Below, in pieces: positions 23,199-32,551 of a DNA stretch of 64,000 bases; positions within the stretch are counted from its first letter, which is position 1, and each line of letters starts with the position of its first letter. The position numbers and the translations under genes are program-made. The notes beneath the pieces were generated by a model. The model saw only the letters and a program-made list of their open reading frames with translations. It was not told the origin of the DNA and ran no database searches. The stretch is from Hymenobacter cyanobacteriorum. GTDB lineage: Bacteria; Bacteroidota; Bacteroidia; Cytophagales; Hymenobacteraceae. Location of the stretch: positions 1 to 64,000 of the forward strand of contig NZ_JALBGC010000008.1 in the NCBI RefSeq assembly GCF_022631375.1, given 5' to 3'.

Positions 23199-24857
23199 CT
23201 ATTCGTCCAGATACTGGTGTACGAACTTGATGGCCATGCTGCCCTCGCCTACGGCCGAGGCTACGCGGGCCATGGCCCCGGCGCGGCTGTCGCCGGCGGC
23301 AAAGATGCCGGGCGCGCAGGTTTCGAGCAGGTAGGGCTCCCGGTCTTTTTTCCAGATGTCGGCGTAGCGCGGGTCGGCCACCAGGTCGCGGCCGGTTAGC
23401 AGGAAGCCCTTGCCGTCGCACATCACCTGGTCGCATATCCATTCGGTGCTGGGCTTGGCCCCGATGAAGACGAACAGGGCGCGGGCCGGGCGTTTTTCCA
23501 CGGTGCCGTTCACATCCACCATCACGGCTTCGAGGTGGTCTTGGCCGCACACTTCCTTTATCTGAGAGTGCGGCAGGATTTCGATGTTGGGCGTCGCGCT
23601 AATCTGCTCAATCAGATACGCCGACATGCTGGCCGCCAGGCTGGCCCCGCGAATGACGATGAACACGCGCCGGGCGTAAGTGGCCAAATACATGGCCGCC
23701 TGCCCGGCCGAGTTGCCGCCGCCCACGATGTACACATCCTGCTCGTCGCAGCTGCGGGCCTCGGTGCGGGCCGCGCCGTAGTACACGCCCGCGCCGCTCA
23801 GGCGGTCCATGCCCGGCACGTCGAGGGTGCGGTAGCTCACGCCAGTGGTCAGTATCACAGCTTTGGTGCTGATTTCCTGGCCGCTGCTGAGCGTGAGGAC
23901 TTTGTAGCCGTCCTGCAAGCAGAGCTTGGTGACTTCCTGCGGGGCCAGAAACTCGGCCCCGAGGCGCACGGCCTGCGTCCAGGCGCGGTGGGCCAGCTCG
24001 GCCCCGCTCAGGCCCGTGGGGAAGCCCAGGTAGTTTTCGATGCGCGAGCTGGAGCCCGCCTGCCCGCCGGGGGTCATCCGCTCGATTATCAGGGTTTTGA
24101 GGCCCTCGCTGGCGCCGTATACCGCCGCTGCGAGTCCCGAGGGCCCCGCGCCCACCACCACCACGTCGTACATGTCCTGCGAGGCCTGCTGCGTGATGCC
24201 CAGCTTGCTGCCGATGTCGGCCGGCGTGGGGTTAGCCAGCGAGCTGCCATCCGGAAAAACAACGACGGGCAGCTGGCTGGTTTCGTAGCCTTTGGCCGCC
24301 AGTAGCTTGCGGCCCTCGGCATTGTTTTCATAGTCAAGCCACTGGTAGCCCACCAGGTAGCCGCTGAGGAAGTCCTTCAGCTCGTGCGAGCGTGGCGACC
24401 ATTGGAAACCAATCAAACGCAGCCCATCATACTTCGGCTTGTTGGTGGCTTGCCAGGCGGCCAGCAAGTCGTGCAGCGTCGGGTAGAGCAGCTGCTCGGG
24501 CGGGTCCCAGGGCTTCATCAGGTAATGGTCGAGCCGGGCCGAGTTGATGGCGCGCACCGCGGCCTCGGTATCGGCGTAAGCCGTGAGCAACACGCGTTTA
24601 GCATCCGGGAAAAACTCGCGCGAAGCCGTGAGTAGCTCCACGCCTTCCAGTTCGGGCATGCGCTGGTCGGCCAGAATCAGGGCCAGCGGCTCTTCTTTTT
24701 CGGCCAGTTCTTTAATCGTAGCCAGCGCCTCGGGGCCGGAGTTCACGCGCAGAATGCGGTAGTCCTTACTAAACTCCTGGCGCAGGTCGCGGGCAATGGC
24801 GGCCAGCACCTGGGCGTCGTCGTCAACGGCGAGAATAATGGGTTTTTTGGCAGCCAT
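23199..24857 (-). CDS. Response-regulator receiver fused to thioredoxin-reductase-like FAD oxidoreductase
   Basis: The 552-residue protein has a receiver domain (~1-125) with acidic residues at VDDD (~11-14), a phosphoacceptor Asp in LILADQRMPEL (~64) and LMKPWD with Lys ~115. A ~90-residue thioredoxin-fold spacer follows, then a two-dinucleotide-binding flavoprotein: VVVVGAGPSGLAAAVYG (~233-248), PGGQAG, VYIVGGGNSAGQAAMYLA and the FAD-binding GIFAAGDSR near the end. The CxxC redox pair usual for thioredoxin reductase is missing (the segment reads TEARSCDEQDVY with one Cys), so the disulfide reaction is unlikely and it may act as an NAD(P)H oxidoreductase or sensor. It is downstream of a cNMP-binding histidine kinase, an arrangement I know from other Bacteroidota; a hairpin repeat lies between. 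Confidence 0.85.
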   Translation of the reverse strand: MAAKKPIILAVDDDAQVLAAIARDLRQEFSKDYRILRVNSGPEALATIKELAEKEEPLALILADQRMPELEGVELLTASREFFPDAKRVLLTAYADTEAAVRAINSARLDHYLMKPWDPPEQLLYPTLHDLLAAWQATNKPKYDGLRLIGFQWSPRSHELKDFLSGYLVGYQWLDYENNAEGRKLLAAKGYETSQLPVVVFPDGSSLANPTPADIGSKLGITQQASQDMYDVVVVGAGPSGLAAAVYGASEGLKTLIIERMTPGGQAGSSSRIENYLGFPTGLSGAELAHRAWTQAVRLGAEFLAPQEVTKLCLQDGYKVLTLSSGQEISTKAVILTTGVSYRTLDVPGMDRLSGAGVYYGAARTEARSCDEQDVYIVGGGNSAGQAAMYLATYARRVFIVIRGASLAASMSAYLIEQISATPNIEILPHSQIKEVCGQDHLEAVMVDVNGTVEKRPARALFVFIGAKPSTEWICDQVMCDGKGFLLTGRDLVADPRYADIWKKDREPYLLETCAPGIFAAGDSRAGAMARVASAVGEGSMAIKFVHQYLDE

Positions 24858-24900
24858 GAGTTGTTTTCTGGGATAGGATGGTAAAGAACGTTACGTAATC

Positions 24901-25002
24901 AGAACGTCATGCAGAGCGTAGCGAAGCATCTTTACCCCGATACTAAATCTGTTGATTGCATTGAGCGGTAAAGATGCTTCGCTACGCTCTGCATGACGTT
25001 CT
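24901..25002. repeat. Intergenic long inverted repeat, type B, copy 1
   Basis: AGAACGTCATGCAGAGCGTA pairs perfectly with its complement at 24983-25002, continuing through GCGAAGCATCTTTACC. It lies between two apparently cotranscribed genes (kinase and receiver fusion). Confidence 0.9.
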
Positions 25003-25021
25003 GGCTTTGCGCGATGGTTGC

Positions 25022-26422
25022 TCACCCGCCCATCACTGGCAGCCAGGCGCAAAACTCCGTGCGCCCCGGCACCGAATGCACTTCCAGCCGCCCGTCGTGC
25101 TGCCGGATAATTTGCTGCGCAATGTCGAGCCCCAGGCCCGAGCCGTCGCCGGCCTGCTTGGTCGTGAAGAACGGCTCAAAAATATGCGGCAGCACGTCGG
25201 TCGGAATACCCGAGCCATTGTCAATCAGAAACACGCGCACGAAGTCGCCCTCGCGCACGGTGCGCAACGTGAGCTCGCCGCCCTGGGCCGGCAGCGCGTC
25301 GATGGCATTGTCGAGTAGGTTGGTCCACACCTGGTTCAGGCTGCTCACCTGCCCGCGGATGCGCGGCAGGTCGGCCGCGTACTCGCGAGTTACTTTAATG
25401 TTCTTCTTGCGCAGCAGGAAGCCCAGCATGTTCAGTGTGCTTTCGAGGCCGGCCGTCACATCCAGCGGCTCGAAGCCACCGGCGCGGTCCATGTGCGAGT
25501 AGGTTTTCACGTCGGCCACCAGCTTGCTGATGCGGCCGCCGGCCTCCTGCACGTCGCGCACCAGCTGCATGGTCGTGAGCTGGCCTTCGAGCCAGGCGAA
25601 GGCGGCCGGGCGAGCCTCCGGCGGCAGCAGCGCGGCCGTGGCGGCCAGCGACTTGGTTGTTATTCCCGCCTCCAAAAACGCCGTGGCCAGGCAATAGCCA
25701 TCGGCTACGCCGTTGGTTTCGAGCCATTCGGCCAGCGCATCCTCCGCATCGGCGCGGGCCAGCGCCGAGAGCGGCGCGGCTGGCTCGCTGGGTACCGCCA
25801 GCCCGGTGAGCGAGCGCATGGCCTCGGGCGACGGACAGTAGCCCACCAGCTCCACAAACAGCGCGGGCTTGGCCGCGGCGCGTTTGGCCAGGGCTTCGGC
25901 GGCGCGGGCAATGGCGGCGGCGGGGTTGTTCAGCTCGTGGGCCAGGCCAGCCGAAAGCTTACCCAGGGCGCGCAGCTTATCGTCGCGCTCCTGGGCGCGC
26001 ACTTGGTCGCGGCTGCGGTCGTTCATGATGGCCACCAACCGCTGCACCAGCTCGGGGCTGGCCGCTTCGAGAGCCGGGAACTGGTCGCGGTGCAGTCGGT
26101 AAAGCACGGTTTCGCCCGCCGCCACGCCCTGCCCCGCAATGATGCGCAACCGCGAGTACGGCAGCACGCCCGACACCTGTCCGGCCTCCACCCGAAATAT
26201 CGGGTCGCGCTGCGCACCCTTCACCACGTAAAACTGGATGCCGCCGCGCAGCACGGCCGTCATGAATTCGGCCGGCGCGCCGGGCTCGAAAATGGTTTCG
26301 CCGGCGGCATAGCTTCGGCCTTCGCCGTGGGTTAGCAGCCAGGCCACGGTGTCGGCGGGCAGGTCGGCGAAGGCGGTGATGCCGGCCAGGTCGGTGGGGG
26401 CGAGGGCAGTAGAAATAGTCAT
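25022..26422 (-). CDS. Cyclic-nucleotide-binding-domain histidine kinase
   Basis: The 466-residue protein starts at 26422; the longer frame to 26473 adds a stretch with no family character. Residues ~10-130 form a cNMP-binding/CRP-like domain (GETIFEPGAPAEFMTAVLRG), an input of unproven ligand. Residues ~150-175 carry the H-box LGKLSAGLAHELNNPAAAI with the phosphoaccepting His at ~162. The C-terminal ATPase has VWTNLLDNAIDAL (N-box), DNGSGIP (G1), FEPFFTTK (F-box) and GDGSGLGL (G2). No transmembrane segment is seen, so it is cytoplasmic. It is upstream of the receiver/oxidoreductase fusion, its likely partner. Confidence 0.88.
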   Translation of the reverse strand: MTISTALAPTDLAGITAFADLPADTVAWLLTHGEGRSYAAGETIFEPGAPAEFMTAVLRGGIQFYVVKGAQRDPIFRVEAGQVSGVLPYSRLRIIAGQGVAAGETVLYRLHRDQFPALEAASPELVQRLVAIMNDRSRDQVRAQERDDKLRALGKLSAGLAHELNNPAAAIARAAEALAKRAAAKPALFVELVGYCPSPEAMRSLTGLAVPSEPAAPLSALARADAEDALAEWLETNGVADGYCLATAFLEAGITTKSLAATAALLPPEARPAAFAWLEGQLTTMQLVRDVQEAGGRISKLVADVKTYSHMDRAGGFEPLDVTAGLESTLNMLGFLLRKKNIKVTREYAADLPRIRGQVSSLNQVWTNLLDNAIDALPAQGGELTLRTVREGDFVRVFLIDNGSGIPTDVLPHIFEPFFTTKQAGDGSGLGLDIAQQIIRQHDGRLEVHSVPGRTEFCAWLPVMGG

Positions 26423-26593
26423 GTTTGCATAACCCGGCGGCGGGCATAAAGTTGAACCACGACCGGCTGACACCCGGCGTACCTTGCGGCCCGATGATAC
26501 GGCGCTTAGGGCGCTAAAAACCGGTTTCGCAGCAACTTTTTTGCCGCCGTCGGCCTTGTCATTATTCCCCTTCTATCAAAATCAACCCTGTTT

Positions 26594-27991
26594 ATGGCCA
26601 AAGCCAGAACCGTCTATTTCTGCCAGTCCTGCGGCGCGCAATCATCGAAATGGATAGGCCGTTGCCCCGTGTGCGGCGAGTGGAATACCTACGTCGAGGA
26701 GGTTATCCAGAAGGAAACCGTGGCCACCACCACCGGCCAGTGGAAGCCCGCCAGCACCGTGCCCGGTGGCAATGTAGCCAAAGCCGCCAAATCGGTCCCG
26801 CTCAATAGCATTCTGGCCGAAGACGAGCCCCGCATCCTCACCCCCGACGGCGAGCTGAACCGCGTGCTCGGCGGTGGCTTGGTGCCGGGCTCTATCATCC
26901 TCATCGGCGGTGAACCGGGTATTGGCAAAAGCACGCTCATGCTCCAGATAGCCCTCAGCATGCGCAAGATGAAGGTGTTGTACGTGAGCGGCGAGGAAAG
27001 CGAGGCCCAGATTAAGATGCGCGCCGAGCGCCTGGCCGACGGCCAGCACCCCGGCTGCTACATCCTGACGGAAACGAACACGCAGAACATTTTCCGGCAG
27101 ATTGACCAGGTGCAGCCCAACCTGCTCGTCATCGACTCCATCCAGACCATGCACTCCACGCTGGTCGAAAGCGGGGCGGGCTCGGTGAGCCAGGTGCGCG
27201 AGTGCACCGCCGAGTTCCTGAAATTCGCCAAGGAAACCAGCACGCCGGTCATGCTCATCGGCCACATCACGAAGGATGGCAGCATTGCCGGCCCCAAAAT
27301 CCTGGAGCACATGGTCGACACCGTGCTGCAGTTCGAGGGCGACCGGCACATGAGCTACCGCATCCTGCGCACCACCAAAAACCGCTTCGGCAACACCTCC
27401 GAGCTGGGCATCTACGAGATGCAGGGCGACGGCCTGCGCCAGGTGAGCAACCCGAGCGAAATCCTGCTCTCGCAGCGCGGCGAAAGCCTGAGCGGCATGG
27501 CCATTGGAGCCACGCTGGAGGGCAACCGTCCGCTGCTGGTGGAAGTGCAGGCCCTCGTGACGCCCGCCACCTACGGCACCCCGCAGCGCAGCAGCACCGG
27601 CTTCGACGCCAAGCGCCTGCAAATGCTGCTGGCCGTGCTCGAAAAGCGCGCCGGCCTGCGCCTGGGCCAGCACGACGTATTCCTGAACATCGCCGGCGGC
27701 CTGCGCCTCGACGACCCCGCCCTCGACCTGGCCGTATGCGCCGCCGTGGTGTCGTCGCTGAACGACGTGCCCATCCCCGGCCACGTGTGCTTGGCCGCCG
27801 AGGTGGGCCTGAGCGGCGAAATCCGGGCCGTAACACGCCTCGACCAGCGCCTCGCCGAGGCTGAAAAGCTGGGTTTCCGGGAGATGTACGTGTCGCAGTT
27901 TAACGGCAAGGGCCTGGATTTGGCTCGCTTGGGCATGAAAACCTACGCCGTGGGCCGGCTCGATGAGGTATTGGATGGCCTGTTTGGCTAG
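26594..27991 (+). CDS. radA: DNA repair protein RadA (Sms)
   Basis: RadA processes branched recombination intermediates and promotes RecA strand exchange. The 465-residue protein has the N-terminal C4 zinc finger (FCQSCG ... GRCPVCGEWNTY), a Walker A motif GGEPGIGKST (~110), YVSGEES, Walker B LLVIDSIQT, the RadA-specific KNRFG motif and a C-terminal Lon-protease-like domain (GLRLDDPALDLAVCAAVVSS, GEIRAVTRLDQRLAEAEKLG). The ATG at 26594 places the zinc finger about ten residues in, as usual. It is read divergently from the histidine kinase. It ends in TAG. Confidence 0.97.
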   Translation: MAKARTVYFCQSCGAQSSKWIGRCPVCGEWNTYVEEVIQKETVATTTGQWKPASTVPGGNVAKAAKSVPLNSILAEDEPRILTPDGELNRVLGGGLVPGSIILIGGEPGIGKSTLMLQIALSMRKMKVLYVSGEESEAQIKMRAERLADGQHPGCYILTETNTQNIFRQIDQVQPNLLVIDSIQTMHSTLVESGAGSVSQVRECTAEFLKFAKETSTPVMLIGHITKDGSIAGPKILEHMVDTVLQFEGDRHMSYRILRTTKNRFGNTSELGIYEMQGDGLRQVSNPSEILLSQRGESLSGMAIGATLEGNRPLLVEVQALVTPATYGTPQRSSTGFDAKRLQMLLAVLEKRAGLRLGQHDVFLNIAGGLRLDDPALDLAVCAAVVSSLNDVPIPGHVCLAAEVGLSGEIRAVTRLDQRLAEAEKLGFREMYVSQFNGKGLDLARLGMKTYAVGRLDEVLDGLFG

Positions 27992-28218
27992 GGGCCCGGT
28001 AGCCGGTTTAAATCGGTGGGCGTGAGTGCAACGCGCAGGTCTATCCAAAGCACGGCAATGGCAGGCAAAAAAAAGTGCGGACCTGATTTGGATTTTATAA
28101 ATCAAAAAGCCGTATCTTCGGAGTGCTGATAGGCTTTTACCGCGAATTTTATTAGGCCGACTGGCACTTTTCCCCTCCGTAATATTGTTGGCCCGGCCAA
28201 CTGCTCGTATACCGCGCT

Positions 28219-30042
28219 ATGACCGCATTATTTACCACCTACGTTCATCGAGTGCTAGTGGCGGCACTAGTGGCTGCGCCTGCGCTGTGCTACGGCCAGC
28301 ACAAATCGCCGGCTAAGCACCGTAAGCATTCGGTACAGCATGCTACTACGGTAACCAAAGCCGCCGCACCTGCTGCCACAACCACGACGATGCCCGCTGC
28401 AGCTACCACTGCGCCTGCTCCGGCGGCCACACCGCCCGCGGCGGTGCAAACCCCGGCCCCAGCTACTCCTAAAACGGCTACCGTTCCTGCTCCGGCAGCC
28501 GCCCCGGCTAAAGCAGCGGCCACGGCTCCCAAGCCTATGGCCAAACCCGCGCCGGCTCCTGAACCAACGGGCAAAGCCTTTTTGGTTGGCCGCATCAGCG
28601 GCTCGACGACTGACTCGATAGCGGTGTCGTTGCGCGAAAATCCCCTCGACCCCAAGGACAAGCTGATTCGGGTGCCGGTGAACGAGAAGGGCGAGTTCAA
28701 GATTGCCATTCCGCTCTACGGGCCTACCAAGGCCGACTTGGTGTATGGTGATGACGTGGCCCCGCTCTTCCTCGACGCGGGCACCGACTTGGATGTGCGC
28801 TTCAAGGGCAACGACATGTCGACGACCATCAAGTTCAAGGCCAACGACGTGCCCACCGGCCTCGGCACCAAGCTGCGCAACGGCTCGAACTTGACCGAGC
28901 AGCAGCGCCACCGCCAGCAAGCGGCCAACGCCAACAACTACCTCTCGGAATTCGACGCCCAATTCGTGGAAAACGACGGTTTCCAGGTATTGCCCGACAA
29001 CATTCAGCTGTACGAAGCCCCGTTCATTTCTTTCCTGGAGTACCGCCGCAAGCACGAGTTGGAATTTCTGGAAGACCACGCCGCCAAGCAGTCCTTCACC
29101 CAGGAGTTTTACAACTACGCCCACGCCGAGGTGGTGTATTCCTACGCCAACGATAAGCTGACCTTCCAGGACCTGCGCGAGCAGGTGGTGAACACCGAAG
29201 GGCGCCTGAAAATGGCACCCGACTACTACAACTTTCTGCGCGAGCCCGGCATCCTGAATGAGCCCAACGCCGCTCAGAGCGAGTTGTACCACGAGTTTCT
29301 GCTCAACTACGTGCACTTCGCCGTGGCCCAAGACAAGCACCAGCGCGCCGACCCCGATTTTTATCCCGCCTGCTACGCCCTGGCTGTGAAAAAGCTCGGC
29401 GGCCCCACCCGGGCCATCATTCTGGGCCGCATCCTGCAGGAGTCGTTCCGCTTCGGTCACGTGAAGCAGTCGGCCGCCATGCTGGCCGATTTCCGCAACT
29501 ACGATTCGCGCAACCTGTATTATCCCACGCTGCTCAGCGATTTTGACCGCCACAAGGACTTCGCCATTGGCGCACCGGCACCCGATTTCAAGCTTACTTC
29601 GGCCACCGGCGATACGGTGCATTTGCACGATTTTGTGGGTAAGCTGGTGTACCTGAATTTCTGGAAGTCGACCAATGGCCTGTGCTTGCGCGATTTGGCC
29701 TACGCTCAGGAGCTGATGCGCAAGTTTGAGGGCAAGAACATTGTGTTCATTAATGTGGCCCTGGACGAGAACGAGCAGGCCTGGAAGTCGCTCGTCAATA
29801 TCAAGAAGCTACCCGGCGTGCAGGTGCGCGTGCCCGGTGGCGGCCTGCGCTCGGCTACGGCCCACGCTTATGCTTTGCAGGAAGTGCCTTCGTACTTCCT
29901 GGTGGGCGAGGACGGAACCTTCCTCAACACCAAGCCCAAGCGCCTGAGCAGCCGCGCGGCGGTGGACGAAATCAACCAATCCTTTGGCAAGGCCAGTACC
30001 TACACCAGCGCGATAGAATTCGCGCCGGCCACCAAGAAATAG
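28219..30042 (+). CDS. Secreted thioredoxin-fold protein (TlpA-like) lacking the first active-site Cys
   Basis: The 607-residue protein has an N-terminal signal segment (VLVAALVAAPALCYG), then ~75 residues rich in Ala, Pro and Thr (~35-112), a DUF4369-like beta region (~115-200, AFLVGRISGSTTDSIAVSLRENP) and a C-terminal TlpA/AhpC-type thioredoxin fold (GAPAPDFKLTSATGDTVHLHDFVGKLVYLNFW). At the place of the WCGPC active site it has KSTNGLCLRD, with only the resolving Cys position kept. A disulfide reductase reaction by the normal route is thus not expected; it may be structural, or bind a partner. ALDENEQAW and GEDGTFLNTK fit the fold. It follows radA by ~230 bases and ends in TAG. Confidence 0.78.
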   Translation: MTALFTTYVHRVLVAALVAAPALCYGQHKSPAKHRKHSVQHATTVTKAAAPAATTTTMPAAATTAPAPAATPPAAVQTPAPATPKTATVPAPAAAPAKAAATAPKPMAKPAPAPEPTGKAFLVGRISGSTTDSIAVSLRENPLDPKDKLIRVPVNEKGEFKIAIPLYGPTKADLVYGDDVAPLFLDAGTDLDVRFKGNDMSTTIKFKANDVPTGLGTKLRNGSNLTEQQRHRQQAANANNYLSEFDAQFVENDGFQVLPDNIQLYEAPFISFLEYRRKHELEFLEDHAAKQSFTQEFYNYAHAEVVYSYANDKLTFQDLREQVVNTEGRLKMAPDYYNFLREPGILNEPNAAQSELYHEFLLNYVHFAVAQDKHQRADPDFYPACYALAVKKLGGPTRAIILGRILQESFRFGHVKQSAAMLADFRNYDSRNLYYPTLLSDFDRHKDFAIGAPAPDFKLTSATGDTVHLHDFVGKLVYLNFWKSTNGLCLRDLAYAQELMRKFEGKNIVFINVALDENEQAWKSLVNIKKLPGVQVRVPGGGLRSATAHAYALQEVPSYFLVGEDGTFLNTKPKRLSSRAAVDEINQSFGKASTYTSAIEFAPATKK

Positions 30043-30059
30043 GCAGTAACTCATTGATT

Positions 30060-30167
30060 GTCATCCTGAGCGCAGCGAAGGACCCTGTCACGTCAGAAAA
30101 GCCGTTAGAACAATTCTAACGCCAGCTGTTCAATCGTGATAAGGTCCTTCGCTGCGCTCAGGATGAC
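30060..30167. repeat. Intergenic long inverted repeat, type A, copy 3
   Basis: GTCATCCTGAGCGCAGCGAA and its complement form the arms, with a divergent ~50-base middle that itself contains GTTAGAACAATTCTAAC. It lies between two codirectional genes. Confidence 0.88.
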
Positions 30168-30199
30168 TTATTTTTACCCGCTGCGTTTTCCGCTCCTTC

Positions 30200-31222
30200 A
30201 TGCCCCTGCCTTTCGCCGATACCCGCAACCTGCTCGCCAAAGCCACGCCCCTGCGGGTGTGGAACACGCTGGAAGTGGTGGGCTCCTACATCCTGAGCAA
30301 GCTCACGGGCAAAGCGCGGCTGCGGGGCCTGCCCATGGCCCTGAGCTTCGAGCCGACCACCAGCTGCAACTTGCGCTGCCCCGAGTGCCCCAGCGGCCTG
30401 CGGTCCTTCACGCGGCCTACGGGTATGCTGCAGGGCGACTTGTTTAAGCGCACCATTGATGAGGTGGCCAGCCGGCTGTGGTATCTGATTTTCTACTTTC
30501 AGGGTGAGCCCTATCTGCACCCGCAGTTTCTGGAGCTGGTGAAGTATGCTTCGGACAAGGGCATCTATACCGCCACCAGCACCAATGCCCACTACCTGAA
30601 CGACCAGAACGCCCGCAAAACCGTGGAAAGCGGCCTCGACCGGCTCATCATCTCACTGGATGGCACCACGCAGGACGTGTACCAGCAGTACCGCGTAGGC
30701 GGCAAGTTGGAGAAGGTTTTGGAAGGCACCCGCAACGTGGTGAAGTGGCGCAAAGAGTTGAAGTCGGACACACCACGTATCATTTTTCAGTTTCTGGTGG
30801 TGCGGCCCAACGAGCACCAGATTGACGATGCCAAACATCTGGCCGAGGCATTGGGCGTGGATGATGTGTGGTTCAAAACCGCCCAGATTTACGACCATGC
30901 GCAGGGTTCGCCGCTCATCCCCACCATCGACTACTACTCGCGCTACCAGAATAACGGCAACGGTACCTGGAGCCTGAAAAACCAGCTCCTGAACCACTGC
31001 TGGAAGATGTGGCACTCCTGCGTCATCACCTGGGATGGTTTAGTAGTGCCCTGCTGCTTCGACAAAGACGCCGAATACCGCCAGGGCGACCTCAAAACCG
31101 AAACCTTCCGCCAGCTCTGGCGCGGCCCGAAGTACCAGCAGTTCCGGAGCAGCTTGCTGAAGGGCCGCGACCAGATTGAGATGTGCCGCAATTGCTCGGA
31201 GGGTACTAAGGTGTGGGGGTAA
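30200..31222 (+). CDS. Radical SAM protein with SPASM domain
   Basis: The 340-residue protein has the SAM/4Fe-4S motif CNLRCPEC preceded by EPTTSC (CxxxCxxC near residues 55-63), the GEPYLHP strand and later blocks typical of the fold (LIISLDGTTQDVYQQYR, QFLVVRPNEHQ). A C-terminal SPASM-type Cys cluster is present: HCWKMWHSCVITWDGLVVPCCFD and MCRNC, holding extra clusters. It is cytoplasmic. In many Bacteroidota this group sits near surface-polysaccharide genes; here an O-antigen-ligase-like gene and a methyltransferase lie converging on it. The substrate cannot be named from sequence. A weak hairpin at about 31233-31298 may end both converging genes. Confidence 0.87.
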   Translation: MPLPFADTRNLLAKATPLRVWNTLEVVGSYILSKLTGKARLRGLPMALSFEPTTSCNLRCPECPSGLRSFTRPTGMLQGDLFKRTIDEVASRLWYLIFYFQGEPYLHPQFLELVKYASDKGIYTATSTNAHYLNDQNARKTVESGLDRLIISLDGTTQDVYQQYRVGGKLEKVLEGTRNVVKWRKELKSDTPRIIFQFLVVRPNEHQIDDAKHLAEALGVDDVWFKTAQIYDHAQGSPLIPTIDYYSRYQNNGNGTWSLKNQLLNHCWKMWHSCVITWDGLVVPCCFDKDAEYRQGDLKTETFRQLWRGPKYQQFRSSLLKGRDQIEMCRNCSEGTKVWG

Positions 31223-31278
31223 GGAAATGTTGCGTTTTGAGGGTTGAGTTTTGAATGAATAGAACAACAACTCAGCAT

Positions 31279-32538
31279 TTAACCTTCAACATTTAAAACT
31301 TCTGCTCTTTCCTGCGCGACTACCAGGAAGCCGTAGCCGAAAATGAACAGGTTGAGGCCGATTTGCAGGCTCAACATATCGGCGGTGAGCATGACGGTAG
31401 CCTGCACGACGATGAAAAACAGAATGGCCGGATTGCGCCGGGTGGCCCGGCGAAACAGCGGCCCGAACAGCACCGCCAGCCACAGGCTCAAGCCCACCAC
31501 GCCGCCACCGAGCATGGCTTCCAGGTATTGGTTGTGCACATCGACGCGATTGGCGGGGCGCAGGCCGAAATCCTTCCATACATATTGGGCCTGCATGGCG
31601 GCGTGGGTGTCGGCCGGGGCCACGCCCAGCAGCCAGTGCTCACGGATGATAGTTCCGGCCGTTTCCATGGCGGCCAGGCGCTGAGCCAGCGAATAGTTGT
31701 TCATATCCTGCCCCAGAGTGTATTTCTGCACGTCCCACACCGTGCCTTTGGCCCGCTGCCGTACCGATTCGAGCGACTGATAGGCCAGCCACGGGGCCAG
31801 GCCCAGCAATAGCAGCAGCCCCAGGCCCAGCAGGGCGTGGCGGCGGCTCAGCAGCCAGCCCACGTAGGCCAGCAGGCCGACATAAAGCACCAGCAGACCC
31901 GTGCGATAAGCCAGCACGTGCAGCGTGAGGGCCGCCGCCGCCGCCGCCGCCAGCAGCGCAGCCCGCAGCACGGGGCCAGCCAGCGCCGTGCGCCGCAAAA
32001 GCAAGCCCCAGAAAAACGCCAGTGCCAGCATCACCCCAAACGGCACGTGGAAAATGCGCGTGATGGCCTGCACATTTTGCCCGATGTGAATAGCGGCATT
32101 GGCTTCGTCTGGGTGCAGCAGGTAGCGGCCCAGCGTGGCCAAGCCCACGGCCGCCGTGCCCAGCACAAACAGGCTGCCCACCGTCAGGCGCTGCCAGCGG
32201 GTGAGGGGCACCGCCAGCGTGAAAGCCAGTGGCACGGCCAGCCACGGCAAGCTGCGAAATACTTCGTGCTGCCACACCGCCATCGCGCTGGTATACAGCC
32301 CGCTTACTAATAAAAAAATTACCAGTGCCGCCGCCCACATAGCTGCTCGGTTGCGGTAGTAGCGGGGCAAGTCGTGCCGCAGGTGGGGGTTGGCCAGGGC
32401 CGCTACCGTGCCCACCACCGGGGCCAGCGCCACCAGCGAGCGGGCTGCCAGCAAGCCTACCACGCCGGCCACCGCCGCCAGCCACAGCAGGTGCTGCGAG
32501 AGCCGGCCCGAAGAGTAATAAGACGCAAAACGCGGCAC
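31279..32538 (-). CDS. O-antigen ligase-like membrane protein
   Basis: A polytopic protein with about ten to twelve hydrophobic segments (for example HLLWLAAVAGVVGLLAARSL, WLAVPLAFTLAVPL, GLLLLLGLAPWLAYQSL) and, after a large periplasmic loop, RVDVHNQYLEAMLGGGVVGL, the H-N-x-Y-L pattern of the Wzy_C/WaaL family that joins or polymerises glycan chains in the periplasm. The first ATG in frame (32649) would overlap the upstream gene by 98 bases and add an unlikely basic, Trp-rich leader. The likely starts are GTG at 32538 or TTG at 32547, just after the methyltransferase stop at 32552; I used the GTG. With the methyltransferase it forms a two-gene operon probably making a surface glycan. Confidence 0.8.
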   Translation of the reverse strand: MPRFASYYSSGRLSQHLLWLAAVAGVVGLLAARSLVALAPVVGTVAALANPHLRHDLPRYYRNRAAMWAAALVIFLLVSGLYTSAMAVWQHEVFRSLPWLAVPLAFTLAVPLTRWQRLTVGSLFVLGTAAVGLATLGRYLLHPDEANAAIHIGQNVQAITRIFHVPFGVMLALAFFWGLLLRRTALAGPVLRAALLAAAAAAALTLHVLAYRTGLLVLYVGLLAYVGWLLSRRHALLGLGLLLLLGLAPWLAYQSLESVRQRAKGTVWDVQKYTLGQDMNNYSLAQRLAAMETAGTIIREHWLLGVAPADTHAAMQAQYVWKDFGLRPANRVDVHNQYLEAMLGGGVVGLSLWLAVLFGPLFRRATRRNPAILFFIVVQATVMLTADMLSLQIGLNLFIFGYGFLVVAQERAEVLNVEG

Positions 32539-32551
32539 GGAGGGCAAAGGC

